A stretch of 64,000 nucleotides of DNA from Galeopsis tetrahit (taxonomy: Eukaryota; Streptophyta; Magnoliopsida; Lamiales; Lamiaceae): positions 58,772,063 through 58,836,062 of the forward strand of contig OY776120.1 in NCBI GenBank assembly GCA_963675135.1, read 5' to 3'. Both the position numbers and the translations under genes were made by a program. The notes under the pieces were generated by a model. It saw nothing but the letters and a program-made list of their open reading frames with translations, made no database searches and was not told where the DNA came from. The first letter of the stretch is position 1; each line of letters starts with the position of its first letter. Shown one piece after another: positions 11,011 through 22,273 of this stretch.

Positions 11011-14000
11011 TTAACTAGCCATCTTCCCTGGATCAAGAAGTCACAACTCTGCTGAAAGCTCCATAAATCTTGCTTCAGCTAGAGGCTTGGTTAATATATC
11101 AGCCTTTTGATGATCTGTGTGAATTTTCACTAGCTTGATGTCCTTCTTCTCCACATGATATCTTATGAAGTGATGCTTGATGTCCACATGCTTGCATCTT
11201 GTGTGCAATACTGGATTTTTTTAGATTGCAATTGCACTGTTGTTGTCACAGAATATTGGCACTTCAGGGGATCGAGTTGACATTGTAGTCTCTGAGTTGT
11301 TGTCTTAACCATAGAACTTGAGCACAACAACTTCCAGCTGCAACATACTCAGCTTCAATAGTTGAAGTTGCCACAGTGTTCTGTTTCTTTGAGAACCAAG
11401 AGATGAGCTTGCTTCCCAAGAATTGGCATGTTCCAGAAGTGGACTTCCTATCAATTATGCATCCTCCATAATCAGCATCTGAGTAGCCAGTGAGCTCTAT
11501 GTTGTCATCTGCTGGATACCAAAGGCCAACATTTTCAGTGCCTTTGAGATATATCAATATCCTCTTTGCAGCTTCTAGATGACTTTTCTTTAGGTTGGCT
11601 TGGAACCTTGCACACACACCTACTACAAAGGTGATGTCAGGTCTGCTGGCAGTGAGATACAAGAGTGATCCAATGATTCCTCTGTATTCTGTAGAGTTGG
11701 TTGAAACTCCACTTTCATCTGGATACATCTTCAAGTTGGTGTTCATTGGGATTCTCACTGGTTTGCTTGTTGAACATCCAAATTTTTTTATCATCTATCT
11801 TGTATACTTGGTTTGGTTGATGAAGAATCCTTCTTTAGATTGCTTGACTTGAAGTCCCACGAAGAAATTCATCAGCCCCATCATTGACATCTCAAACTTG
11901 ATTTGCATAAGCTTTGAGAATTTCTCACATAGCTTCTCATTTGGTGATCCAAATATGATGTCATCCACATATATTTGGACAAGTAAGATGTTATCTCCTT
12001 CACATATTCTGAACAAGGTTATGTCTACTGTCCCTTTGACAAAACCATGATCCAACAGAAATTGTGACAAGGTGTCATACCAAGCTCTTGGAACTTGCTT
12101 AAGTCCATAAAGGGCTTTCTTAAGTCTGTACACCTTATCTCCTTCTTCAAACCCTGGAGGTTGTTCCACATAGACTTCTTCTTTTAGCACTCCATTTAGG
12201 AAAGCACTCTTGACATCCATTTGATAGACTTTGAACCTCTTGTGGGCAGCACATGCTAGAAATGGCCTTATAGCTTCAATTCTTGCCACAGGAGCAAAAG
12301 TCTCATCATAGTATATGCCTTCTGATTGACAGTAACCTTTGGCCACATCATTCTCATTCTTCTTGTTCTTGAACACCCACTTTGTTCCAATGACATCTTG
12401 ATGTGATGGCCTATCAACCGGTTCCCAAACATCATTTCTTGTAAACTGGTTCAGCTCCTCTTGCATGGATGTAATCCAGTTTGCATCTTGTAAGGCTTCT
12501 TCAATGTTTTGAGGTTCCTATTCTGATAAGAAACATCAAAACAATGCACTTTCACCATGAAACCTTCTAGTTTTGACTCCAATACTTGGGTTTCCAAGTA
12601 TCAGGCTAGTTGGATGGTCAAATAACAATCTCCTTATATGCCTGATCCCTTCAGTAGAGTTTTCCTCTACTGAGTTTAGGTCACTAGGTTCATAAAATTC
12701 AGGAAACTTTATTGAAGGATCTAATTCAGGATCATATTCAGGGGAGTTGGCATCAATGTCAGGGACATTGGCATTTTCAACATTGATAGTTCTCCCTTGA
12801 ATAGTGGATCCATTAACTACCTCAGCAGAGCCTGCTTCTTCATTGGAAGTTGTTACCTGATTATGAACTGGGATTGGGTCAATTAGTTTATCATTTCCTT
12901 CAGTGGGGTTTTCTTCAGGTAAATTGCCTTCAGGAGAGTTGTCCATTGCAAGATTTTCAGCAAGGTTAGGCTGAACTACTTCAGTGAATAAAGTATATTT
13001 GTCTTTTAAGCTCAGTCAGGTTTTCCTTTGTGTGATGTCATCTAATTCCAAGGTTTTATCCCTGTTCTCAAAAGTAGTTTCATCAAACACAACATGAGGT
13101 GTTTCTTCCACAAGAAGGGATTTACAATTGTAAACTCTGAAAGCTCTACTGATTTGGGAATATCCAAGAAATATCCCCTCATCAGCTTTGTTGTCAAAAA
13201 CTTTCAATTGTTCTTTCTCATTGTTGTGAATGAAACACTTACAACCAAATATATGAAAGTAGAATATTTTAGGCAACCTTCCTTTCCAGAGTTCATATGT
13301 GGTCTTTCCTTGACCTTTAGTGATCAAACATCTATTTTGAGCATAGCATGCAGTGTTTATAGCTTCAGCCCAAAATCTCTTAGGCAGTTTTGATTCAGAT
13401 ATTAAGGTTCTAGCTGCCTCCTTAAGAGTTCTATTTCTTCTTTCAGCTACTCCATTCTCTTGAGGTGTTCTAGTAGCTGAAGTTTCATGGGCTATTCCAT
13501 TTTCAATGCAATACTCATAAATATAAGAGTTTATGAACTCAGTGCCTTTATCAAATCTGATCTTGATGATATTAAGGCTTTTCTCATTAGACAGTCTCTT
13601 CATTAGTTCAGGGAGTTTTACATGTGTTTCCTTCTTATTAAGGAGAAATACTACCCAAGTAAATCTAAAGAAGTCATCTACTACAACTAATGTATACTTT
13701 CTTCCATTTATACTAGCATGGGTAATTGGTCCAAATAAGTCCATGTGCAATAGTTGAAGTACCCTATTAGTAGAGATGACTAGTTTGTCTTTAAATGAAG
13801 TTTTTATCTGTTTTCCTTCTTGACATGGTTGACACACATGTTCTTTAATGAAAACTTCATTTGGCAGTCATTTCACTAGAGCATTTCTTGCTAATTTGTT
13901 CATAGATTTAAAGTTCAGATTATTTAACCTCTTATGCCATAACCAACTCTGCTCATTTGAGCTTTTGCCAATAAAACATGTATCATTATTAGAAAGGTTC

Positions 14001-14165
14001 CAGTCAGCAAAGTATACATTCCCTTTTCTAGTTCTAGTCAGTAGAGTTTGTTGAGTTGTTTTATCCTTGATTAAGCATTTATCACTTGAGAACTAAACAT
14101 TGTAACCTTTATCACAGAACTGACTTATGTTTAGCAAATTGTACTTGAGACCAGCCACATATGCT
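11011..14165 (-). pseudogene. pol: Copia pol remnant (integrase, RT, RNase H)
   Basis: Minus-strand pol fragment. Integrase core motifs are visible (LLHMDLFGP, DKGTEF, TPQENGVAERRNRTL), then RT (ALYGLKQVPRAWYDTL, YVDDIIFGS) and RNase H (GYSDADYGG, STIEAEYVAAGSCC). From 13837 to 11264 everything stays in one frame, broken by stops at about 13016, 12536 (two close together) and 11795. A frameshift follows near 11265. Nine codons around the RNKARLVAKGY motif of RT are deleted. Protease and the GAG-pre-integrase start are missing beyond 14165. The protein is clearly related to but diverged from the intact pol at 44868-48257. Confidence 0.88.
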
Positions 14166-14310
14166 TAATGTTAAATGTCCACTAAAATTTCTTATGTTTT
14201 AACTAATATTCAGAAGTGAAAACATGGAGAAAGAGGATATAAAAGTAAGGGTTCGTCTCTATGTGAGATTAGAAAAATGAACATTAACACTTATATTTTA
14301 TTTCTTTGTT

Positions 14311-14591
14311 GATATTATAAATATATTTGTAATGTGCAGTACAATACTCCTGGAGATTGGTTAAACTTGGAAGGGTAATTGACAAATTAACTTTGTATAT
14401 TTTATTAAATGTATTTATTAATATTAATTTTTAATATACATAATACTAAATTTTTATATGAAATTATTTATTAAATTAACGGTGTGGTTAATTGTCTAAA
14501 ATTTACATTGCACTGTTATAGCGGTGTGATTTAGTATAAATTTCTTAACCGCGATTTAAAACGATTTTTTAAACTAACAGTGTGGTGCGGT
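14311..14591. repeat. Left copy of a direct repeat flanking the gypsy element
   Basis: 281 bp starting GATATTATAAATATATTTG and ending GTGTGGTGCGGT. It recurs at 22017-22273 with a few substitutions and one deletion of about 24 bp. The right copy begins exactly at the outer edge of the gypsy LTR; the left copy joins the other LTR 25 bp inside its expected end. It has several GCGGT-type motifs and no ORF. The 145 bases before it (14166-14310) hold nothing I recognise. Confidence 0.85.
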
Positions 14592-15731
14592 TATAAAAAC
14601 GCAAAAATGGTAAAGGATTTATTGAATTTCGGATTAAAACCGAGTAATTGTGGGTTACAATCTCTAATTTTCTCCTCTGATTCTCTCTTCTTGAACTTCT
14701 TGAATTTCTTGAGCTTTTTAGGGTCGAATCCGCAGCCGAATCCGCTCCTGATCTTGTACTTGGGGCTTTATAACGTTTATCCAAAGGTTTAGCACCGTAT
14801 TATTAGATTAAACGTTGATTTTAGGGACTTTTATTATGAACGTCGTTTGAAGATCGTTCTTGAACTTGGTAATTTATAACGTTAATCCAAAGGTTTAACA
14901 CCGTATTTTGGATTAAACGTTGATTTTCGGGACTTATTGGGACTTTTCCGTTGAAGATCCACGAAGAACTTTGAAGAAACGCCGAATCGAAGAGGCTTAG
15001 TACCTTGGTCTCCACTCGAACACTGCTTCTTGCTGCTTTGCACGAAGAACGCCTTGAAGAAACGCCGAATCGAAGAGGCTTAGCACCTTGATCTCCACTC
15101 GAACACCACTTCTCACCGCTTTGGACGAAGAACGCCTTTGAAGATCCTCCGCTTGCTGAAGAACACTCTAAAATCTCTGCAGAGAATTTTAGAGCCTTGA
15201 ATGCTTCTGATTTCTTGATCAAAATGAATGAAATGAGGCCTCTATTTATAGGTGTAGGCCTGGAGATTTTTGTGCAAGTAGTTAGGGTTTCAAATTTTGA
15301 ATTACTTGGGCTAAGAATACCCATTTGGGCTCAATTTGATTTGGGCTAAGAATACCCTATTTTTGGGCTCAATTTGATTTGGGCTAAGAATACCCTATTT
15401 GGGCTCAATTTGGTTTGTTGGACTTTAGAGGCCCATCTTCATTTATGGGACTTTAGAGGCCCGTCTTGCTTTATTGGACTTTAGAGGTCCATCTTTATTT
15501 ATCGGACTTTTAGAGGTCCGTCTTTATTTATTGGGCTTCGAAGATCCATTTTAACTCATTGATCTTTCAAGGCCCAAATTAATTGGAGGGAACAATTAAA
15601 TATTAATTAATTAAATCTTTATTTTAGGAATTAAATTTATTCCAACAAATAAATAATAAATTTAATTAATGTTTAACCCGTAATTTCCACGCGTCGCAAT
15701 TTAATTCGTAATTGAATTTTCCTCGTCTACA
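14592..15731 (-). repeat. Gypsy 3' LTR, missing its last 25 bp
   Basis: Matches 20888-22016. Its minus-strand start is TGTAGACGAGG at 15731, directly after a polypurine tract. The other end is cut: the terminal 25 bp present in the partner LTR (TGTAAACACAAATTC...) are replaced by the flanking direct repeat. Tandem substructure is present: a duplication of about 95 bp around 14966-15130, a motif of about 38 bp containing GGGCTAAGAATACCC repeated three times at 15306-15415, and TTGGACTTTAGAGG(C/T)CC-type repeats at 15418-15545. A minus-strand TATA (CTATAAATAG) lies near 15240-15250. The partner copy differs by a 12-bp indel near 14730 and scattered substitutions. Confidence 0.88.
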
Positions 15732-15743
15732 AATTGCCCCCTC
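15732..15743 (-). promoter_or_regulatory. Polypurine tract of gypsy element
   Basis: On the minus strand GAGGGGGCAATT immediately precedes the LTR start TGTAGACGAGG. This sets the element orientation and the inner edge of the 3' LTR. Confidence 0.8.
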
Positions 15744-16130
15744 GTATTTCATCCACGAGTACATTTGTCTTTGAAGTGGATTAGTTGCGAAATTATTTCA
15801 ATGTTTTCGCCATACTTAAATTTTGTATTATTGGACTTTATGAATTGTCACAACTAATAAAATTTATCTCATGGGCTCAAATAGTGTAGTCTTTTGGGCC
15901 AAAATGAACAAATAAGTTCATGAGTGTATGGAGTATTTTAAAGCCCAATTCTTCTTTCTTACAATTAGTCTAGTCCAAGAAGCCCAATTGTATTTGCATA
16001 TCTTTCATACGTAAATCACAAAATATATGTCACCAAATCTTTGAAATATGATTTTCCAAGAATTTTGGAGTTTAGTTGAGATACACCAAAATATATGCTT
16101 GTTGATCCTTATCTTTTCACTCCTTCAAGT

Positions 16131-16140
16131 CTATATAAAG
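16131..16140 (+). promoter_or_regulatory. Putative TATA box upstream of PMD gene
   Basis: CTATATAAAG followed about 30 bp later by a CT-rich and CA-rich leader. It points towards the plus-strand PMD reading frame about 1.8 kb downstream, opposite to the LTR promoter. Confidence 0.4.
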
Positions 16141-17029
16141 GGATCGTTCTTCTATTTCTTTTCCACAAACTCAACTCAATTCAACGGAGGTAATTCTCAA
16201 CTCAGCGAGAGCCAATTCTCAACTTAACAATTCTCAACTCAACGACGGAGGTAATTCTCGCACCATTCTATTTGCTTCTTTTCTTCTAGCTTCTTGTTGC
16301 ATAAAACTTAGTCATCTTTTCTTGTATTTACGTACACGCGTACTATACACATACATGTAATCTTTGATTCCCATGCTTGTTTCTTTATAATATGAAATTT
16401 GACCCATCCAACAGTTTAATCATTATACCCATTAGATTCACTTTATAATTATAAATTCATATTCAAGAAATTATAAAGAAATTATGCTTGTGAAATTATA
16501 TCATCTTTACTGCTTGAAATATTTGCCTTTCAACTTTTCATGTCTTCTCTCCTTTACCACATATATTATGTTCATGCACTGTGATATAAAACTGTGATCC
16601 AATAACTATGTTCATGCCCCTGTGACGAATTCTCATCGATCTCACGGGTTTTCAAACGAGAGATCGTCGGTGTCCCTTGGGTCTTTTTACTCTCTTTGAA
16701 ACTTGTGAATTTCGAAAAAGAATTAACACCTATGCAACGAAGGATTTCTTAAATATTCACAGAATTCGAAAGAGAATGTGGGTGTCCCGTGGGTCTTCTT
16801 ACTCTTTCGAATCTGTGGATTTTAATGAACTGGAAGAATCTACAATTTATTTTCGCCCAAATCAACTTTCTTTCAACAGCCCTTCTTAATTAAATTGACC
16901 AAATTCGAAAGAGAGTGGGTTTTCGGTCGTCCGTATGTTAATCTCTTCGGATTTGGACAGTTTGAGAAGGAGGGGGACTTTGAAATTACTTGTTTTGGGC
17001 GTCTGTGGGCGAGTCGGCGGAAGGAGGCG

Positions 17030-17600
17030 CTGCTTGATTTCCGGTCGTGGCGATGTTGCGACTCTCGGTGACGGCAACTGACTTCGGGGCGGCGCGGCGT
17101 GGGCTTCAGGCGGTGCGCGGGCTTCAGGCGACTCTCGGTGACGGCAACTGACTCTCGGTGCTGTCGGCGACTGACTTTAGGCGGGTCGTAGTCGGCGGAA
17201 AGCTTTAGGCGACGGAAGTTTGATTTCCGGTTGCAGCGGCGTCGTGATCGGACCTAGGCGAGGGCGGTTGATGACCGGCTTCGGGGCGCGGCGGCTAGAA
17301 TCAAGCGAGGCGGAGAACTTCCGGGCGCGGCGGCGCTGTTGACGGTGAAGTGCGACCATGGCGCGACGGTGGCTTTAGACAGAGCGCGGCGGAGTGGCGG
17401 CTTTAGGCGTGCGACGGCAGTCGGCGGCGGAAGCCTTCAGGCAGTGCGCGGCTGGAGTGCAGCAGCGGCGTTGGAGTTTGATCGAATCGCGGCGGCGTTT
17501 GACTTTAGGCGGAGCACGGCAGCACTGGAGGCGCGTGGACGACGTTCGATTTCCGGCTATGGTTCGCCGGCGAGGAGGCAGCAAATGGGGACGGAAGTTG
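17030..17600. repeat. GC-rich, minisatellite-like island
   Basis: A sharp switch from AT-rich to GC-rich DNA. Short motifs recur: GACTCTCGGTGACGGCAACT at about 17060 and 17130, and many (C/T)TTCAGGCG or TTTAGGCGG units. Small ORFs exist on both strands, but none resembles a known protein and composition alone explains them. Confidence 0.5.
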
Positions 17601-17918
17601 TACCAGATAGCTTGAGGATTTTGAATTTATATGTGAGAAAATAGGGCATCACATACTTTGGGCTTGATTCATTAAGGAAATGGGCCCAATGAGGTGTCAT
17701 CATTTATTCCATTAATTCGAAACAGGCCCAAAAATAACTGGAATGTCCACTTAATTAATTCAACCCAACTTGACCCTTTATTAATTTAGATATGTCCAGC
17801 TCATTGCTTGTTAAATTAATTTAAGATAATGGGCTTTCTATCTTTAATTAATTGTCGTCTCTTTTTACGATGAGTTCTCTAATAATTTTATTCTTCTCTT
17901 TCCAAGTTTTTCAAAAAA

Positions 17919-19330
17919 ATGGTTCACTTCAAAAATACCGCTACTTTTTCTAGAGCTCGTCATTTGGTGATCCTTAATGACAAACGCCAACCTTTAGAGA
18001 AAGGGACCCATTTACGTGTAGAAATGCCCCTCATTGGTAACTCTGCACAACCTTGGCCCTTAGTAAACGCTGGGCTTCACTAGGACAATTGGTCGCATGA
18101 GATATCTTTGAACAAATCGACAAAAGCTTGGGTTCTTGACAACACTTCCCATCGCAACGAGATTGAAGAGGATGTAAGTCATCTACCAACCTTTGGGAGG
18201 CGTATAGTTATGGGCAAGGACAATTGGAGAGGAGCTATAGAGTTTTCTGGAGAATTCGGTTATCACAAAGGATATTGGGAGTGGACTGAAGACGTTTTGA
18301 GCCGATGTGAACATACCCTCAGGGACGCCAGGATTTATTACGCTGTCTTTGCCTCCCTTTTTACTTATGACTTTAATTCTGAAATTATCAAAGCTTTCTG
18401 TGAGGCATGGTGTCCATCTACAAATACGTTGCTCACTACCTTTGGAGAGATGTCCATCTCATTATGGGACGTGCATGAGCTAACGAATCTTCCTCTAGAT
18501 GGTTGTCTATATGACGAGGTGATACCTGACGCACCCGAACTTTTTGACGAGACTGGGGATTTATGCCTTCCAAAGAGTTGCAAGTACCTACTCCACGCTT
18601 ACCACATACTTCGTGGGGGCGTTTCTAGGGGTGGCGTATCGATTGATCAATGGATTGCATTTTGGTCAAGAAAAACTGGAAAGTATCGTCAACCTCCCAC
18701 ACGAAGTGAGAAAAGGAGAAGTTGTCGCCCTAAGTCGACTCATAATCCTCTTGGGAGTCTTGGAGTCCATAAGCCATGGTCCGATGCAGAAGTTACTTTG
18801 TTCAAAACACTCAAGATTGAACCAGCCCAACAAGAAGAGACATATCTTGCTGCTCATTTAGCTTGTTGGCTTTGCATATTTACCCTTCCTAATGGTGAAG
18901 TGAATATGATACGTCCTGCTACTTTCAAAATGGCTAGTTTGATGGCTGTGGGTAAGACAGTTAATCTTGTTGTACCGGTCTTGGCTAATATTTACAGGGG
19001 TTTGAATCGGATTTCGCTGCACCCCGAACCATCCCGAGCCCGATCTGCCTTTCCGGTTCATTTTGTGTACGTTTGGTTAGCCCGATATTTTAGGACTCAT
19101 TACCCTGCTGTTCATGATCATCGTGCCCCTATAATGGTAAAGTATTCTGGAGAGAATGGTGCTAAGTACCATAACCCTGCGGAGGCTCGTAAACGGATTC
19201 ATAGAGGAGAGTCTGCCGAATGGACATACAATATGTTAAATCGGAAGCAACTTATCTCTTATGTTGATACCGGAACTGGTCAACGGGCTAACTGGAGTTA
19301 CTTTGTTGCTATTCGATCCAATTACCTTAC
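17919..19330 (+). pseudogene. Plant mobile domain (MAIN-like) protein, captured and truncated
   Basis: Reading from ATG 17919 (MVHFKNTATF), a TAG at 18081-18083 interrupts the frame. The same frame then runs to about 19330, where it meets antisense gag sequence; any further reading is spurious. The protein matches the plant mobile domain (PMD, aminotransferase-like) family. It has an N-terminal segment with FASLFTYDFNSEIIKAF and AWCPSTNTLLTTFGEMSISLWDV at roughly residues 155-185, the characteristic LPLDG a few residues on, then a region with AAHLACWLCIFTLP and VWLARYFRTHYP. PMD occurs in host nuclear proteins (MAIN/MAIL, linked to silencing and meristem maintenance) and inside plant transposons. 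Here it lies antisense to gag between gypsy LTRs. It may come from a host gene or from a PMD-bearing transposon; sequence alone does not decide. Confidence 0.75.
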
Positions 19331-20794
19331 TTGGATTGGATGCCCTACCAACCGATGGTATTTGCAATACTTTGGGTCATCCGTTCGCCCAGCTTCATCC
19401 GGTCGTTTCATTTCTGGTAATTCGATGAGGTCATTCTTGATCAGGTCATCGAACATTCCGGGGATGTCAGAGTCTAGGAATGGATACTGTTTTTGTTGTA
19501 ATTCCCTCAGACTTGTTCTCCTTTGCCCCCATTCTTGGGCGACGCCTTTTCCTTTACTCCCCGTATCAGTTTCACCCTTTCTGAATTTGACAGTAGTAGC
19601 GGTCACTGCCATGGATTCTTTATTCGAATCTTTAGTGAAAGGTTTGACCCCTTTCTTAACTTCCTGCTTGTCTTTGAACTTCCAAGGCTCCTAAGTTGGC
19701 GGCCCTCCAGCTCTGGTTGTAGACATACTCAGCTCCATATCGTGAGCTTTAGTCGCCAAATCTTCAAACGACCTTGGCCGAATTGCTTGTAGGATATATC
19801 GAAGACCCCATTGCATTCCTTGAATACACATCTCGATTGCCGAAGCTTCGGTCAATCTATCCTTACAATTCAAACTTAAGTTCCTCCATCGGTTTATGTA
19901 ATTTATTACCGATTCCTCCTTTGATTGACGAGTGTTTGTCAATTCAATCATGCTCACCGTTCTACGAGTGCTGTAGAACCGGTTGAGAAATTCCTGCTCC
20001 ATTTGCTCCCAACTGTCAATCGAGCTAGCTTCCAAATCGGTATACCAGTCGAATGCATTGCCCTTTAGAGAGCGTACAAATTACTTTACCAAGTGATCTC
20101 CGTAAGTGCTGGCATTGTTGCAAGTCTCTACGAAGTGAGCAATATGCTGCTTTGGATTGCCCTTGCCATCGAACTGTTGCAACTTTGGAGGTTGATAACC
20201 AGCTGGCATCTTCAAACTGTCAATCCTCTTCGTGTAAGGTTTGCTGTAGGTGAATGAGGACTTGGGATTTTCCTCCAACTTATCTTTGATTGCCCCAAGT
20301 ATGATTTCTTTCAATCGGTCAACGGGCACCAAACCATCGGGAGAAACTTGTAAATCTTTAAGAGTTTGGTCAACTTCAATTGGTTGGCGTTCACCAGACG
20401 TCTCAGCATCATGCCCTTCGACTTGCTTTCCTTTGTCTGTATTGCTCATCAATTTAGCAATCCGAGCATCTTGTTCGTGGACATGTTTCGTGAGTCCTTC
20501 TATGGCTCGAGTTAAGCTTGAAAATTGCTCCTCCATAGTCGTAGTGTCTGTCGCCATTGCTGAGGCTGTGCTTGAATCTGATGAGCTTGTTGTGGAACGA
20601 GTAGGGGAACATGCTGGATTGTTCTCCTCATTCACAGTGTTGGGTGGTGGACCCTATGCAGTAGTCTCCTCTGAAGAAGACGATGACTTCGAGCCTCTTG
20701 ACATACTCCTCGTGACTACGTACACGTCTTCAAAGTCAAGACCAGCTGATCCGGATGCAACACCTCTCTTGATCTTAATCTTGATTGGTGTCAT
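19331..20794 (-). pseudogene. gag: Ty3/gypsy gag, truncated, with in-frame stops
   Basis: Gag structural protein of the gypsy element. The likely start is ATG 20794 (MTPIKIKIKRG); the frame is open further upstream only through the primer-binding site. All segments lie in one frame, interrupted by TAG at 20654-20656, TAA at 20081-20083 and TAG at 19691-19693. The retrotransposon gag domain is clear: PPKLQQFDGKGNPKQHIAHF, FVRSLKGNAFDWYTDL, SWEQMEQEFLNRFYSTRR. The TAA replaces what is normally a Gln codon before FVRSLKG. Near the 3' end a DPKYCKYHRLVGHP segment matches the start of the gypsy zinc-binding region. Homology then ends at about 19331, where the antisense PMD gene begins, so protease and pol are gone. 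Confidence 0.87.
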
Positions 20795-20842
20795 CGTCGA
20801 GACTTGATTTGCTTGAAGAGTAGAGATGAGAGGTAGAGATTG

Positions 20843-20860
20843 TCCCACTGGGCGTGCCAA
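20843..20860 (-). promoter_or_regulatory. Putative primer-binding site of gypsy element
   Basis: On the minus strand TTGGCACGCCCAGTGGGA starts two bases inside the 5' LTR end. This TTGGC...CAGTGGG form is common after gypsy LTRs. I do not assign the tRNA. Confidence 0.6.
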
Positions 20861-20862
20861 TT

Positions 20863-22016
20863 TGTAAACACAAATTCGTGAATTAAATATAAAAACGCGA
20901 AAATGGTAAACGATTTTATTTAATTTCGGATTAAAACCGAGTAATTGTGGGTTACAATCTCTAATTTTCTCCTCTGATTCTCTCTTCTTGAACTTCTTGA
21001 ATTTCTTGAGCTTTTTAGGGTCGAATCCGCTCCTGATCTTGTACTTGGGGCTTTATAACGTTTATCCAAAGGTTTAGCACCGTATTATTGGATTAAACGT
21101 TGATTTTAGGGACTTTTATTATGAACGTCGTTTGAAGATCGTTCTTGAACTTGGGAATTTATAACGTTAATCCAAAGGTTTAACACCGTATTTTGGATTA
21201 AACGTTGATTTTCGGGACTTGTTGGGACTTTTCCGTTGAAGATCCACGAAGAACTTTGAAGAAACGCCGAATCGAAGAGGCTTAGTACCTTGGTCTCCAC
21301 TCGAACACTGCTTCTTGCTGCTTTGCACGAAGAACGCCTTGAAGAAACGCCGAATCGAAGAGGCTTAGCACCTTGATCTCCAATCGAACACCACTTCTCG
21401 CCGCTTTGCACGAAGAACGCCTTTGAAGATCCTCCGCTTGCTGAAGAACACTCTAAAATCTTTGCAGAGAATTTTAGAGCCTTGAATGCTTTTGATTTCT
21501 TGATCAAAATGAATGAAATGAGGCCTCTATTTATAGGTGTAGGCCTGGAGATTTTTGTGCAAGTAATTAGGGTTTCAAATTTTGAATTACTTGTGCTAAG
21601 AATACCCATTTGGGCTCAATTTGATTTGGGCTAAGAATACCCTATTTTTGGGCTCAATTTTATTTGGGCTAAGAATACCCTATTTGGGCTCAATTTGGTT
21701 TGTTGGACTTTAGAGGCCCATCTTCATTTATGGGACTTTAGAGGCCCGTCTTGCTTTATTGGACTTTAGAGGTCCGTCTTTATTTATCGGACTTTTAGAG
21801 GTCCGTCTTTATTTATTGGGCTTCGAAGATCCATTTTAACTCATTGATCTTTCAAGGCCCAAATTAATTGGAGGGAACAATTAAATATTAATTAATTATA
21901 TCTTTATTTTAGGAATTAAATTTATTCCAACAAATAAATAATAAATTTAATTAATGTTTAACCCGTAATTTCCACGCGTCGCAATTTAATTCGTAATTGA
22001 ATTTTCCTCGTCTACA
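20863..22016 (-). repeat. Gypsy 5' LTR (1,154 bp)
   Basis: Complete copy with TG...CA ends: minus strand TGTAGACGAGG... to ...TTTGTGTTTACA. It carries the same internal tandem repeats as the partner at 14592-15731 and a minus-strand TATA near 21527-21540. The outer edge at 22016 is followed directly by the right copy of the flanking repeat. Confidence 0.88.
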
Positions 22017-22273
22017 GATATTATAAATATATTTGTAATGTGCAGTACAATACTCCTGGAGATTGGTTAAACTTGGAAGGGTAATTGACAAATTAACTTT
22101 GTATATTTTATTAAATGTATTTATTAATATTAATTTTTAATATACATAATACTAAATTTTTATATGAAATTATTTATTAAATTAACGGTGTGTTTAATTG
22201 TAGCGGTGTGATTTAGTATAAATTTCTTAACCGCGATTTAAAACGATTTTTTAAACTAACAGTGTGGTGCGGT
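22017..22273. repeat. Right copy of the direct repeat flanking the gypsy element
   Basis: 257 bp matching 14311-14591 from GATATTATAAAT to GTGGTGCGGT. Beyond it the flank continues (GCAGTTCGATCG...) for about 76 bp to the target duplication of the next element. It lacks about 24 bp found in the left copy. Confidence 0.85.

Larger units (their letters stand above)
7606..14165 (-). mobile_element. Decayed copia fragment, both ends missing
   Basis: About 6.6 kb of minus-strand copia sequence, colinear with the intact element at 37123-52753. It runs from within the protease-integrase linker of pol (14165) through RNase H (11011), a spacer with a purine tract, and a third ORF that stops abruptly at about 7606. 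LTRs, gag, protease and the third-ORF C-terminus are absent. It abuts a plus-strand gag on the left and unrelated AT-rich DNA on the right. No LTR or target duplication is visible at either edge, so it was probably cut by deletion or illegitimate recombination. Confidence 0.85.
15744..17918 (+). other. 5' flank of captured PMD gene, with promoter and GC-rich island
   Basis: I find no credible protein gene here. A TATA box (16131-16140) is followed by a pyrimidine-rich stretch and a short duplicated motif (CAACGGAGGTAATTCTC and CGACGGAGGTAATTCTC, about 16183-16260), which look like a plant promoter and leader on the plus strand. Around 16660-16830 there are two related blocks ending GTGTCCC(T/G)TGGGTCTT. 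A GC-rich island fills about 17030-17600. The interval from 17640 to 17918 is AT-rich leader. That this is the natural upstream region of the PMD gene is inference from position and strand. Confidence 0.45.
14592..22016 (-). mobile_element. Non-autonomous Ty3/gypsy element with captured PMD gene
   Basis: The element reads on the minus strand: 5' LTR 20863-22016, primer-binding site, gag with three in-frame stops (to about 19331), then a plus-strand plant mobile domain gene region (about 15744-19330), a polypurine tract, and 3' LTR 14592-15731. No protease, RT, RNase H or integrase is visible, so it would need proteins from another element to move. The plan resembles gag-only or large-derivative LTR elements described in plants, with host-like or transposon-derived cargo in place of pol. 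Confidence 0.82.

Noticed and set aside
14821..15324. 167-residue minus-strand ORF, repeated at 21106-21609
   Set aside because: Both lie wholly inside the gypsy LTRs. The repetition is explained by LTR identity, not by a conserved protein.
17177..17644. Overlapping Arg/Ala-rich ORFs
   Set aside because: GC-rich low-complexity DNA opens several frames on both strands; no domain is recognised.
18108..19694. 528-residue plus-strand ORF as a single gene
   Set aside because: Only the part to about 19330 is PMD; the rest is the complement of gypsy gag. The true frame also starts upstream at 17919 through a TAG.
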